A stretch of 64,000 bases of DNA from assembly GCF_000265385.1 (NCBI RefSeq), contig NC_018013.1, positions 1,081,001 to 1,145,000 on the forward strand, given 5' to 3'. Position 1 is the stretch's first letter; every line of letters starts with the position of its first letter. Position numbers and translations under genes: made by a program. A model generated the notes under the pieces. The model was not told where the DNA came from and made no database searches. It saw nothing but the letters and a program-made list of their open reading frames with translations. This stretch comes from Aequorivita sublithincola DSM 14238 (GTDB taxonomy: Bacteria > Bacteroidota > Bacteroidia > Flavobacteriales > Flavobacteriaceae). Positions 35,570-44,945 of this stretch are shown piece after piece.

Positions 35570-36163
35570 CTATTTTATTGCATTGTAAATGGCTTGTGCA
35601 ATTTTATCTTGACTCTCTGCAGAAGTCAACAGTAATTTATCTTTAGGATTACTTAAATAGCCCATTTCAATGAGTGTGATTGGTGCTTCTACATTTTTCA
35701 AAATAGAAAAATTTGCGTTTTTGATTCCGTTGCTTGAGAATTCCTTAGGGATGGAACTTTCAATGCTTTGGGCAAGACGATTGGACTTTTCACTTAAGTT
35801 GTTGATCTGAGTGCTTACAAAAAAGTCGAAACCACTAACTTCAGTATCATCGTTGGAATTTATGTGAAGTGAAAGCACATAATCAGGATTTAAAGCATTT
35901 ATAAATTCCAGACGATCCTTTAAGGAAACAAAATAGTCTCCTTCACGAGTCAAAATGATTTTCACATTATCTAGCTTATTCAAGGCAACGATTTTTAGCG
36001 CAATTTCAAAAGCAATATCTTTTTCTTTATGGCCATCACTTTCATAGCCATTGTCTTTTCCACCGTGGCTTACATCAATAACAACTATTTTATCACGTGC
36101 GTACGAAAATGAAAAGGTAAACAGCAAGAATGCAAATCCTAAAATTCTCAAATCATTTCTCAT
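35570..36163 (-). CDS. N-acetylmuramoyl-L-alanine amidase (Amidase_3)
   Basis: Cleaves the stem peptide from muramic acid in peptidoglycan. 197 aa from ATG 36163 with a signal peptide (LRILGFAFLLFTFSFSYA). Zinc/catalytic residues are in order: VIDVSHGGKD (His), HKEKDIAFEI (Glu), SLHINSND (His), LIEMGYLSN (catalytic Glu). No extra binding domain; a compact periplasmic enzyme. Confidence 0.92.
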   Translation of the reverse strand: MRNDLRILGFAFLLFTFSFSYARDKIVVIDVSHGGKDNGYESDGHKEKDIAFEIALKIVALNKLDNVKIILTREGDYFVSLKDRLEFINALNPDYVLSLHINSNDDTEVSGFDFFVSTQINNLSEKSNRLAQSIESSIPKEFSSNGIKNANFSILKNVEAPITLIEMGYLSNPKDKLLLTSAESQDKIAQAIYNAIK

Positions 36164-36201
36164 CAAATTTTAATTAATAAGTTTCCTTATAAATAGAAGT
36201 A

Positions 36202-36240
36202 AAAAAGAACCCTCTTCCGCTTGAAACAGAAGAGGGTTTA
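36202..36240 (-). terminator. Terminator of mscL
   Basis: AACCCTCTTC / GAAGAGGGTT hairpin with T run on the minus strand between mscL and the amidase gene. Confidence 0.85.
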
Positions 36241-36274
36241 AGGTTAGAATATGTGATATAGCGGTGACTGAAAA

Positions 36275-36688
36275 TTATTTTTTTCTAAGCTCGTCTCTAA
36301 TCTCGATAAGCAATTCTTCTTGAGTTGGTCCTGCTGGTGGTGCTGGAGCTGCTTCAACTTGTTTCTTTTTGGTTTTGTTGTAAGCTTTAACAATTATGAA
36401 TAGAACAAAGCCTACAATTATTAAGTTGATAATCGTATTTATCCATTTACCATACATAACAGCGTTTTCTGGCGTTGCAACAGTACCATCTGCCCCAACA
36501 ACTGCAGGATCTAGTACAACTTTCAAGTCTGCGAAATCTACACCTCCTGAAAAATGACCAATTATTGGCATCATAACGTCGGTAACGAAGCCATTAACAA
36601 CAAGGCCTACGGCGCCTGCCAAAATAACGGCTATGGCAAGGTCTATCACATTGCCGGTCATAATAAAGTTTTTAAATTCTTTTAACAT
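36275..36688 (-). CDS. mscL: Large-conductance mechanosensitive channel
   Basis: 137 aa. KEFKNFIMTGNVIDLAIAVILAGAVGLVVNGF and VTDVMMPIIG are the family's amphipathic N-helix and first pore helix; a second TM at ~75-95; C-terminal coiled segment with EELLIEIRDELRK. Releases solutes on osmotic downshock. Confidence 0.96.
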   Translation of the reverse strand: MLKEFKNFIMTGNVIDLAIAVILAGAVGLVVNGFVTDVMMPIIGHFSGGVDFADLKVVLDPAVVGADGTVATPENAVMYGKWINTIINLIIVGFVLFIIVKAYNKTKKKQVEAAPAPPAGPTQEELLIEIRDELRKK

Positions 36689-36767
36689 ATCGATTGGTTT
36701 TAGTGGTTAATCTGCTAATTTAATAAAAATTGTATCATATTATAAAAGAAAACATGCAATAGCCGTT

Positions 36768-37877
36768 TTATTTACGGCAAACCACTCGTTTTACTCGTTG
36801 TGAAATAGCGGTAATTAATTCATACGAAATAGAATTTATAGCCGCCGCTAATTCATCTGCCATTGCTGCGGGACCAAAAACGATTGCCTCATCACCTTCT
36901 TCGCAATTTATTTCCGTAACATCAACCATTATCATATCCATACAGACGTTTCCTAAAATATGGGCTTTTTTACCATTAATTGTCACCCAACCTTTGCCTT
37001 TTCCGTAAGAACGCGGAATTCCGTCTGCGTGACCAATGGGAAGCGTGGCAGAAAGAGTGGTTTTTTCAGCAATAAAACCCCGGTTGTAACCAACGCTTTC
37101 ATCTTTTTGAATTGTGTGAATTTGTGAAATAACCGTTTTTAAAGTGCTAATGGGTTTTAAATGTTTATTTACTTCTGGATCATTTCCGAAGCCATAAAGT
37201 CCAATTCCTGTGCGCACCATATCAAAATGTGCTTCTGGATAATTGATGATTCCTGAAGTGTTTGCGCAATGAAGCAATGGTTTATAACCTATTTTGGCGG
37301 AAAGTTCTTCTGAAATTTTTCGAAAGGCCTTAATCTGTCCAAGCGTAAATTCCTTCAACTTTAAATCTTCACTCGCAGCAAGATGTGAAAAAGCCGATTT
37401 CACTTTTACGCTTTTGGTTTTTGAAAGGGTTTCAGCAATAAATGAAATATCACTTTCATCAAAACCCAAACGATTCAATCCCGTGTTGAATTTTAGGTGA
37501 ATTGGATAATTATTTTGCTGTTTTTTTTCAGTATAAGTAATAAATTCTTCCAACATTTTCCGAGAATAGATGCTCGGTTCTAAGCAACGATCCACAATGG
37601 CATCAAAATTTACTGGAAGCGGATGAAGCACTAAAATAGGCGTTTCAATGGAAGCATTTCGCAAAGTTTCGCCTTCGCCGGTATAAGCAACCGCGAAATA
37701 ATCTATCCCTAAATCTACAAGCTCCCTCGCCACAGCTACCGAATCACTTCCGTAGCCATAAGCCTTTACAACGGCCAGGACTTTAGTTTCCTTTTTTAAT
37801 TTTGAAGTAATGTATTGGTAATTATTGTCTAACGCGTTAAGGTTAATCTCCAATAAAGTTTCAGTGGCTTTTGGCAT
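36768..37877 (-). CDS. alr: Alanine racemase
   Basis: PLP enzyme making D-alanine for peptidoglycan. 369 aa from ATG 37877, which lies 1 nt after the tdk stop. The longer frame would overlap tdk by 38 nt and is less likely. PLP lysine in AVVKAYGYGSD; catalytic Tyr region VGYNRGF; GNVCMDMIMVDVT. Likely tdk-alr operon. Confidence 0.95.
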   Translation of the reverse strand: MPKATETLLEINLNALDNNYQYITSKLKKETKVLAVVKAYGYGSDSVAVARELVDLGIDYFAVAYTGEGETLRNASIETPILVLHPLPVNFDAIVDRCLEPSIYSRKMLEEFITYTEKKQQNNYPIHLKFNTGLNRLGFDESDISFIAETLSKTKSVKVKSAFSHLAASEDLKLKEFTLGQIKAFRKISEELSAKIGYKPLLHCANTSGIINYPEAHFDMVRTGIGLYGFGNDPEVNKHLKPISTLKTVISQIHTIQKDESVGYNRGFIAEKTTLSATLPIGHADGIPRSYGKGKGWVTINGKKAHILGNVCMDMIMVDVTEINCEEGDEAIVFGPAAMADELAAAINSISYELITAISQRVKRVVCRK

Positions 37878-37878
37878 A

Positions 37879-38538
37879 CTATGCTTGTTTTCCAGTTTTT
37901 TCGGCAGCCTTTTCATTATTGATTTCTTCAGCTTCCTTTACTTCAAGCTTAACCACTTTGTCACGAAGATGTGCTTTAAAAAATGCTGCGCGGCTCAAGG
38001 GTTCATATTCTTCGGTTTCACCAAGTAAAACTAGCGCTTCACTTTTGGCTTTTCTATAGCTGTAATGAGCTAGATTGCCAGTGCGGGTGCAGATTGCGTG
38101 AACTTTTGTAACATATTCAGCAGTTGCCATTAATGCAGGCATCGGGCCAAAAGGGTTTCCTTTATAATCCATATCCAGTCCTGCAACAATAACCCGAACG
38201 CCACGATTGGCCAAATCATTACATACTTTTACGATTTCGTCATCAAAAAATTGTGCCTCGTCTATGCCAACAACATCACAGTTATCTGCCAAAATTGGAA
38301 TGTTTGCCGCAGCCGGAACCGGTGTGGAACGAATTTGATTGCTATCGTGACTGGTTACTGCGTCTTCAGCATAACGCGTATCTATTGAAGGTGTGAAAAT
38401 TTCTACTTTTTGACGGGCAAATTTGGCGCGTTTTAGTCTTCGGATTAGCTCTTCAGACTTTCCTGAAAACATAGAACCGCTGATTACTTCAATCCAGCCA
38501 AATTGTTCTTTCTGATTTACGGTATTTTCAAGAAACAT
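37879..38538 (-). CDS. tdk: Thymidine kinase
   Basis: Salvage of thymidine. 219 aa type II kinase: P-loop [26 protein letters not shown], and lasso region [18 protein letters not shown] in which the usual zinc cysteines are partly replaced. C-terminal acidic/lysine-rich tail ([15 protein letters not shown]). Translationally close to alr. Confidence 0.94.
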   Translation of the reverse strand: MFLENTVNQKEQFGWIEVISGSMFSGKSEELIRRLKRAKFARQKVEIFTPSIDTRYAEDAVTSHDSNQIRSTPVPAAANIPILADNCDVVGIDEAQFFDDEIVKVCNDLANRGVRVIVAGLDMDYKGNPFGPMPALMATAEYVTKVHAICTRTGNLAHYSYRKAKSEALVLLGETEEYEPLSRAAFFKAHLRDKVVKLEVKEAEEINNEKAAEKTGKQA

Positions 38539-38702
38539 AGTTTAATTTTACGCAAACATTTCAATATTGCTGTTTCTAAATGAATCTCTAACTGCAAGAT
38601 TGCTTGTATATTTTAACAAGAAACCGAAAATAGTTGACGTTTACATCTAGGATGCGTAAATTTATAAAAACAAAATAGAAAATCCGTTTAATTTAAAAAG
38701 AT

Positions 38703-39494
38703 ATGAAGAAGAAACTCCGCGAGCAGTTAACCTTGCTTGCAAAGCAATTGATAGCAGAAGAAAAAACCTTTAAAACCGCTTCCATAAAGGGATTGGTAGG
38801 TGAGCTTTACAACAAATTAACCGTGCTTGAATATCTTGAAAATCAAATTGAAGATTCCGCCAATGATTCAAATGTTGCTTCTTTGGATTCTAAAAGTTTC
38901 CGTGAAGAAAACTGGTTTACAGAGCCAGAACCCGTTCCACAACCAGACCACAAAGAAGATCTTATTGAGCCTTTAATGGAAAAAATAAAGGATATTGTGG
39001 CACAAATGCCAGAAGAGAGCAATCGCATTGACGAACTGCTGGATGAAATGCTTCCCAATAATCCAAGACCTGAAACCAGCGAAGTGAAAGAAAAATCTGC
39101 TTCAAAATATGTGAAAAATGATTTGGAAGAATTTGCAGCAAACTATCAGCAAATGCCTGAATTTGAAAAGAAGCAAATGGAAATTTTTCCTAGATCGGTT
39201 GAAGAAAAAGAAACTACTAAAACAATAACGGAATCTCGTGCAAAATCTTTGAATGACACTGTCAACAAAGGCCTGAATATTGGTCTAAACGACCGTTTGG
39301 CCTTCATAAAACATCTTTTTGAAGGACAAGCCGAAGACTACACCCGTGTACTTTCGCAAATAAATACGATGCCAAATTATGAAGAAGCGCAAAGTTTTAT
39401 AAAAGGACAAGTAAAACCCGATTATAATTATTGGCTAAACAAAGAAGAATATTCAGACCGATTTATGAATATAATTGAAAAACGATTTAATTAA
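38703..39494 (+). CDS. Conserved cytosolic protein of unknown function
   Basis: 263 aa, no signal, highly charged and helical. A Bacteroidota-type protein with an N-terminal helix pair (KKLREQLTLLAKQLIAEEK), a proline/acidic linker, and a conserved C-terminal block (LNDRLAFIKHLFEGQAEDY ... PDYNYWLNKEEYSDRF). No enzyme motif. First of a three-gene run with the DoxX protein and rsmI. Confidence 0.75.
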   Translation: MKKKLREQLTLLAKQLIAEEKTFKTASIKGLVGELYNKLTVLEYLENQIEDSANDSNVASLDSKSFREENWFTEPEPVPQPDHKEDLIEPLMEKIKDIVAQMPEESNRIDELLDEMLPNNPRPETSEVKEKSASKYVKNDLEEFAANYQQMPEFEKKQMEIFPRSVEEKETTKTITESRAKSLNDTVNKGLNIGLNDRLAFIKHLFEGQAEDYTRVLSQINTMPNYEEAQSFIKGQVKPDYNYWLNKEEYSDRFMNIIEKRFN

Positions 39495-39506
39495 AATTCA
39501 CATTCT

Positions 39507-39863
39507 ATGAACCCTCAAAAAACCATCTACTGGATAGCCACTGGGCTACTCAGCGCCCTATTTCTGTATTCTGCTTTTAATTATCTAACAGATACGGCGG
39601 TAATTGAAGGATATTATCAAGACTTTCAATATCCAACATATTTGGTGATTCCAATGGCTTTGGCAAAGATCTTAGCTATCGTCTTTATTCTTTTAAGAAA
39701 ACCAAAATGGGTGATGGAATGGGCTTATGCAGGGCTATTTTTTGATATGGTTTTGGCGTGTTTTGCACATTACCACATCAGTGATCCTGGAATGACGCTT
39801 CCTTTAGTTGGAATTGTTTTGCTATTGGTTTCATATTTCTTCGGAAAAACCGTTCGACCCTAA
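39507..39863 (+). CDS. DoxX-family membrane protein
   Basis: 118 aa with four membrane helices (IYWIATGLLSALFLYSAFNYL first) and the short loop YPTYLVIPMALAKILAI of DoxX-like proteins. 12 nt after the previous gene and 3 nt before rsmI, so in one operon. Role unknown. Confidence 0.78.
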   Translation: MNPQKTIYWIATGLLSALFLYSAFNYLTDTAVIEGYYQDFQYPTYLVIPMALAKILAIVFILLRKPKWVMEWAYAGLFFDMVLACFAHYHISDPGMTLPLVGIVLLLVSYFFGKTVRP

Positions 39864-39866
39864 ACT

Positions 39867-40538
39867 ATGGGAAAACTTTATCTAGTACCAACACCAATTG
39901 GCAATTTAAAAGACATGACCTTTCGCGCTGTTGAAGTGTTGAAAGAAGTAGATTTAATATTAGCTGAAGACACTCGAAACAGTGGAAAACTGCTAAAACA
40001 TTTTGAAATTGGCACCCAAATGTACTCTCACCATATGCACAACGAACATAAAACGGTAGAAGGCATTGTAAAACGAATCCAAAGTGGCGAAAACATTGCT
40101 TTAATAAGCGACGCCGGAACGCCAGCCATAAGCGACCCTGGATTTTTACTTACGCGTGCCTGCGTAGAAGCCGGCATTGAAGTAGATTGTCTTCCTGGCG
40201 CTACAGCTTTTGTTCCAGCGCTCGTAAACAGTGGCTTTCCGAATGATAAATTTGTTTTTGAAGGCTTTCTTCCTGTGAAAAAAGGAAGGCAAACACGATT
40301 AGAACTTTTAGCCGAAGAAACCCGAACCATTATTTTTTATGAATCTCCACACAAACTGCTGAAAACACTTGCACAATTCGTGGAATATTTTGGTGCAGAA
40401 AGACAGGTTTCGGTTTCAAGAGAAATTACAAAGCTTCACGAAGAAACCGTTCGTGGTACTGCGGAAGAAGTTTTAAAGCATTTTGAAAACAAAGCGCCTA
40501 AAGGGGAGATTGTGGTTGTTGTGAAAGGAAAAGATTAG
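39867..40538 (+). CDS. rsmI: 16S rRNA (cytidine1402-2'-O)-methyltransferase
   Basis: 223 aa SAM-dependent tetrapyrrole-methylase-fold enzyme. LYLVPTPIGNLKDMTFRA, AEDTRNSGKLLKHF, ALISDAGTPAISDPGF, LPGATAFVPALVNSG are the family's signature stretches. The stop directly abuts the stop of the convergent next gene. Confidence 0.96.
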   Translation: MGKLYLVPTPIGNLKDMTFRAVEVLKEVDLILAEDTRNSGKLLKHFEIGTQMYSHHMHNEHKTVEGIVKRIQSGENIALISDAGTPAISDPGFLLTRACVEAGIEVDCLPGATAFVPALVNSGFPNDKFVFEGFLPVKKGRQTRLELLAEETRTIIFYESPHKLLKTLAQFVEYFGAERQVSVSREITKLHEETVRGTAEEVLKHFENKAPKGEIVVVVKGKD

Positions 40539-41129
40539 TTAAATATGCTTCCCTTTATTCCACCCGTGTTTCCCAAGATATTGCTCACCACTTTCCACAG
40601 CGCCTTCTTCAATAGAAGTTCCCATAGAATCGTTCCAACGGTTTAAATAGCCAAAGAGCGAAATAACGCCTAGCATTTCCACAATTTCACCTTCGTTCCA
40701 GTGTTTGTGTAGTTTTTGTTTCATTTCTTCATCCACGGCATTTGGAACTTGACTAGCTGCCAAAGAAAAATCCAAAGCTGCGCGTTCCGCTTCAGAAAAA
40801 GCTGAATGGGTTCTGTATTCCCAAATATTATCTAACTGCTCTTGCTCCGCTCCATATCGTTCCGCAGCGCGAATAGCGTGCGCTTGACAATAGCGACAAC
40901 CCGTTGCATTACTACTTACCCAAGCAATCATCCGTTTTAAGGCTGAAGTAACGCGGCCTTCATTTGCCATTACGGCTTTGTTCAAATTAATAAACGCGGT
41001 GCTTATTGCAGGACGATGCTGCATTGTTAGTACGCTATTTGGGCAAAAACCGAGGGTTTCATTAAAAAATTCTGCTAATTGTTTTGTTTCGGTGTCGTGT
41101 TCGGAAGAAAGGGGTTTTACTAATGGCAT
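40539..41129 (-). CDS. Carboxymuconolactone decarboxylase/AhpD-like peroxidase-related protein
   Basis: 196 aa, helical AhpD-like fold. Redox CxxC with His in TGCRYCQAHAIRAAERYG. Likely a thiol peroxidase-related cytosolic enzyme; partner unknown. Zero-base gap to rsmI (tail to tail), so no terminator fits between. Confidence 0.85.
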   Translation of the reverse strand: MPLVKPLSSEHDTETKQLAEFFNETLGFCPNSVLTMQHRPAISTAFINLNKAVMANEGRVTSALKRMIAWVSSNATGCRYCQAHAIRAAERYGAEQEQLDNIWEYRTHSAFSEAERAALDFSLAASQVPNAVDEEMKQKLHKHWNEGEIVEMLGVISLFGYLNRWNDSMGTSIEEGAVESGEQYLGKHGWNKGKHI

Positions 41130-41218
41130 TGCTTGAAATTATGTGAAATCCGAAAGTACGAAATGCCGTTAGTAATTTTTAAATTACAAGCTTCAAATTT
41201 CAAACAAACTTCAAAAAA

Positions 41219-42697
41219 TTAATTTTTCAACAATCTAAACACACCGTTCGAGGTTTTTAGAAAATACAATCCGCTTTGAGCCGAAGACAGATCAATCTGG
41301 GTTTGCTCGCTGTCCAATTCACCTATGTCAATAGTTTTTCCAGTTATATCTGTGATTTGGTATGTTTCTTTTTCTGAAGTAAAATTGTTTTGAACTGTGA
41401 AAATTCCGTTGAAAGGGTTTGGGTAAACAGTTATGTTTTGGTTTTTAAATTCAGGTACTCCGAGTACTGTATTATTATAGCGGACAATTGCGAAATCGGA
41501 ACCAAAACTTCCAGTATACCAAGGTGTAGTTCCTGCCATTATAATTTTACCGTCTGCCAATAATTGCATACTATCAAAGGATATTTCTTGGTATGTATCT
41601 TCCAAATTAAAAGAAGGATCTTCAAAGCCACCTGAAAAATATCTTGAAATAGTTACAAAAAACCATTCAAAACAATTGAAATAGGTTCCTGAAATTAGGA
41701 TGCGGTTATTCTCCTGAATTACTACTTGCTCCGCCAAATAATCGGTGGATGCCAAAATTTTAACACCATTATCTCCAAAAGTTGGGTCTTTTTCTCCATT
41801 CGGTTTTAATTTTGCGTGAAAAGAGGTGTAAACATCCTGACAAATTCCATGACCTCCAGCTATGTATATGCTGCCATCACCAAAAATATCGAAGTCTGCT
41901 TTTTTTATTGGAAAATATATTGTGGGGCCAAAATTAAAGGCACTAACACCACTTGTTCCAAAATCTTGATCTAAAATATAGTCGGGCGAAAATTTTGAAA
42001 TTATGACTTGGAAATTTGTCTCGGAATTCTCCACAGCTATTATGTACGTATTATTTGAATTTGTTTTTACATTTTCAACAATAAAAGAAGTAGATCCAAT
42101 TTCATTTACCAGAGTACCATTTGTACCAAAACTTGTATCCAAAGTACCATTTGGAAGATATTTTTGAAAAATTATTGAGAAAGTATTGCTATCATAGGAA
42201 GAACCAGTTAAAAGGATACTATCATCATCCATTACATTAATTTTAGATAATTTCCCTATGGGTAAATTGGGTGTTAGCACACCATTTGTAGCAAAAGAAG
42301 GATCAATGGTACCATCTATAAAATATCGAATTACACCCATATTGGATGTTGAATACAATGTGCCACTAACGATAAGATTACCGTTCTGTTGAAAATTTAG
42401 TGCTAAATTAGATTGTAAGTCAGTCGTCAAAACTCCATCACTAGCAAATGAAGTATCCAAACTACCGTCTGGATTATATCGTAAAAAAGAACTTTCATCA
42501 TTACCATTTACATCTGAAAGACCGCCTAAGATTAATTTTCCATCGGCTTGTTGCCTCACAACGCTCGCATAATTGGTTTTCTCAAACAAATCTTTTATTA
42601 CATAACCACCATTGCCAAAAGAAGTATCCAGACTCCCATCCTGCCCAAAAGAAACAAGTGAAACTATTCCTATTAAAAAAAGTAAAAGTGTTTTCAT
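41219..42697 (-). CDS. T9SS-secreted delta-60 repeat protein
   Basis: 492 aa. Signal peptide MKTLLLFLIGIVSLVSFGQ; about six to seven delta-60-type repeats (DGSLDTSFGNGGYV and variants NGTLDTSFGTNGTLV, NGEKDPTFGDNGVKI) making a likely beta-propeller; type A T9SS tail (VYPNPFNGIFTVQ to FRLLKN). Surface or secreted; ligand unknown. Confidence 0.87.
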   Translation of the reverse strand: MKTLLLFLIGIVSLVSFGQDGSLDTSFGNGGYVIKDLFEKTNYASVVRQQADGKLILGGLSDVNGNDESSFLRYNPDGSLDTSFASDGVLTTDLQSNLALNFQQNGNLIVSGTLYSTSNMGVIRYFIDGTIDPSFATNGVLTPNLPIGKLSKINVMDDDSILLTGSSYDSNTFSIIFQKYLPNGTLDTSFGTNGTLVNEIGSTSFIVENVKTNSNNTYIIAVENSETNFQVIISKFSPDYILDQDFGTSGVSAFNFGPTIYFPIKKADFDIFGDGSIYIAGGHGICQDVYTSFHAKLKPNGEKDPTFGDNGVKILASTDYLAEQVVIQENNRILISGTYFNCFEWFFVTISRYFSGGFEDPSFNLEDTYQEISFDSMQLLADGKIIMAGTTPWYTGSFGSDFAIVRYNNTVLGVPEFKNQNITVYPNPFNGIFTVQNNFTSEKETYQITDITGKTIDIGELDSEQTQIDLSSAQSGLYFLKTSNGVFRLLKN

Positions 42698-42761
42698 AAT
42701 CTTAAAAGTTATTGGTTATTGCGGAAAATTATCTCTACAAGTTACTAAATTATCAAACACG

Positions 42762-42804
42762 AAAAATGGCTGCAGAAAATTTTAAATTTCCACAGCCATT
42801 TTTT
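42762..42804 (-). terminator. Terminator of the 630-aa orphan gene
   Basis: AAAAATGGCTG / CAGCCATTTTT with a long AT-rich imperfect loop stem, 18 nt past the stop. Confidence 0.75.
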
Positions 42805-42821
42805 AGATATTCAAAACCTGT

Positions 42822-44714
42822 TTATCTACAGAATAAAATACGATCCCAGATATCGTGATGATTGTCCCTACCATTAGTAAGATTCAATCCCACTTCTAAT
42901 CTAATTTCGTATGCACAAGGCTTTAAGTCGCCAAAATCTCCAAGATAACTCGCCGTGCCATAAGCTTCTTCTCCGGATACAGGATAATTGATAGCTTCAA
43001 AAGTATTTGTAGCTCCTTGTCCGGTGAATTTTATAGAAACATTTCCAAGGTTTGGATTTCCTGCAGAATATTTTACATGAATAGCATCAGTTATTTTCTT
43101 GCAACCATTTCCTGGTCCTGAAAGTTCAACCAAATCTACCATTGCAATTCCAAACTCTGAAGGATTCTGAATTTCAGAAAGCCAAGATCCACCTTTATGA
43201 ACATTGTCATATCTAGTATTAAAAATGGCTAACGGAAGTGAAAAACCGCATTGAAGTTTAGAGGCATCATTACCAGCTTCTCGCTTAAACATGCGCAGTG
43301 CAAAATATTTATTTTTGTTAATTAGCGATGGTGCACTTCCAGCAACTAATGTGTTTTTATTTTCCGTGTTGCTGTACAAGTTTTCCGTTTTCAATACTAT
43401 TAATGAGCCTAATAGATTAATTTCATTAATAGTTCCAGAAGGTTGTTGTGGTACTTTTATCCAATTACCATCAAATTCAACTTTTATTTCGGTTCTGCCA
43501 AAAATATCTGTATTGCCTGTTCCTCCAATTACATAGGTATCATTTTTCCAAACAGACCCTTCAATTAATCTGTCTGCAATTTTAGTTCGGGCTATATCAC
43601 CTGATGTTACATCATTCCAAGCAGCTTCAGGAATTGTGCCTACCGCTATAGAGGGATCACTTACATTCGCATACTGAAATTTATATTCACTAGGCTGACT
43701 GTTCATTTTTTGGTTTAATGAACCTCTAAGTTCAACATTGCTAAAAAATGCTTTCCCGTTCCATGACGTTTCTGATTTTCCCTTGGTTCTGCCAGTAGTT
43801 GAATCGATTTCATAAATTGGGTGGTAATCTCTTTGACCTATGCTATAAAAGCCAATTGGAACACTTGGGTTTGCTCCTTCCACATTTTCTAAGCAAAGAT
43901 TTACACATAAGCAATTACCCACGTTTCTTCTGCTTGGCTTATGAGCTTCATAATGGCTTTCTGCAAAAATTTGTACTCCGCCAAGGGCATATTTAAAATA
44001 GATATCTGGACCACTGCCAGAAGCAAGAAAAGGTGTTGTTTCCACATTAATGAAAGGCGACAAAAATGTTTTTTTGAAGTCTATGGAACGATAGTAAATA
44101 CAGAACCTTCCGTTGGAATCTGTTACTTTGCTTCCCAAAAGATCATCTGTAATAATGTCGTCATCCATTGCAATTACTTCAATACCAGCAAGAGGAGCTT
44201 GGCTTTTGCAGTTAGTGAGTGTTCCACAGATTACCCAAATATCAAGCCTTTTCAAAATATAGCACCATATTCTTTTAAGGATAGTGTAGTTCCAACCGGC
44301 AACCAATTCATTGTCCATTTGGCGCCATTTCGGCTGAATAATATCTAATAAAACTTCAAATGGCTTAAAACTTTTAGGTTTTTTGGTGTCTTTTTGGCCG
44401 TAATCTGGTATTTCATTATAATAAAGTACAATGACAACTGAACCGCCTTCATACTTAGTTTTATTACCATCAAATGTTACTTCGTAATTTCCCGAAGCAT
44501 CTGTCTTTGTTTCAGCAAGAAGTTCACTGTTTCTTTTTTTGATTTCAGTTTCTTCAAAAACCTGCGAAACTTCTTTACTTTGGGCTGCCGTAAAAGCAGT
44601 AGCCGCATTTCTTTCATCATTCAAGCCATAAAAGCGTATTGTAGTGTTCGCTATGGCGAATTCGTGCTCGTCGCAAATTGCAGATTGTAATTTGCCTTTA
44701 AATGTGTATTTCAT
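42822..44714 (-). CDS. Large orphan protein with transthyretin-like domains
   Basis: 630 aa without a recognisable signal peptide or membrane helix. Residues ~5-90 (ANTTIRFYGL..., ETKTDASGNYEVTFD) and ~155-225 (PLAGIEVIAMDD, SKVTDSNGRFCIYYR) look like two carboxypeptidase-regulatory/transthyretin-like beta-sandwiches. The rest is beta-rich with Cys pairs (NCLCVNLCLENVEG). Domains usually found outside the cell occur in a protein with no export signal. Not recognised beyond this. Confidence 0.7.
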   Translation of the reverse strand: MKYTFKGKLQSAICDEHEFAIANTTIRFYGLNDERNAATAFTAAQSKEVSQVFEETEIKKRNSELLAETKTDASGNYEVTFDGNKTKYEGGSVVIVLYYNEIPDYGQKDTKKPKSFKPFEVLLDIIQPKWRQMDNELVAGWNYTILKRIWCYILKRLDIWVICGTLTNCKSQAPLAGIEVIAMDDDIITDDLLGSKVTDSNGRFCIYYRSIDFKKTFLSPFINVETTPFLASGSGPDIYFKYALGGVQIFAESHYEAHKPSRRNVGNCLCVNLCLENVEGANPSVPIGFYSIGQRDYHPIYEIDSTTGRTKGKSETSWNGKAFFSNVELRGSLNQKMNSQPSEYKFQYANVSDPSIAVGTIPEAAWNDVTSGDIARTKIADRLIEGSVWKNDTYVIGGTGNTDIFGRTEIKVEFDGNWIKVPQQPSGTINEINLLGSLIVLKTENLYSNTENKNTLVAGSAPSLINKNKYFALRMFKREAGNDASKLQCGFSLPLAIFNTRYDNVHKGGSWLSEIQNPSEFGIAMVDLVELSGPGNGCKKITDAIHVKYSAGNPNLGNVSIKFTGQGATNTFEAINYPVSGEEAYGTASYLGDFGDLKPCAYEIRLEVGLNLTNGRDNHHDIWDRILFCR

Positions 44715-44945
44715 GATTTTTCCTTTAATTAATATTCCTTTAAATAAACTATTTATTTAGGCTAAAGTAAAACATTTACTATTATTAATTAAAAATAAAC
44801 AACTGATCTTTAGTGGGTTAAAACCCTTATTTTTAAATAGGGAAATATTGATCACAGTAAAAAACGTTGTCGCTTTTACAGTAACATTCATAAGTCCAAT
44901 CAGAACAATTATATTATATTGTACTATAAATTGAATTCTCAAAAC

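Noticed and set aside
43941..44348. 135-aa plus-strand frame opposite the orphan 630-aa gene
   Set aside because: Shadow; no domain and starts inside the other gene.
42822..44714. Call as a contractile-injection cargo
   Set aside because: No sheath, tube or ATPase genes in the window; kept only as a possibility in the findings.
44757..44942. 61-aa minus-strand frame upstream of recJ
   Set aside because: AT-rich, no promoter or motif; overlaps the recJ start region.
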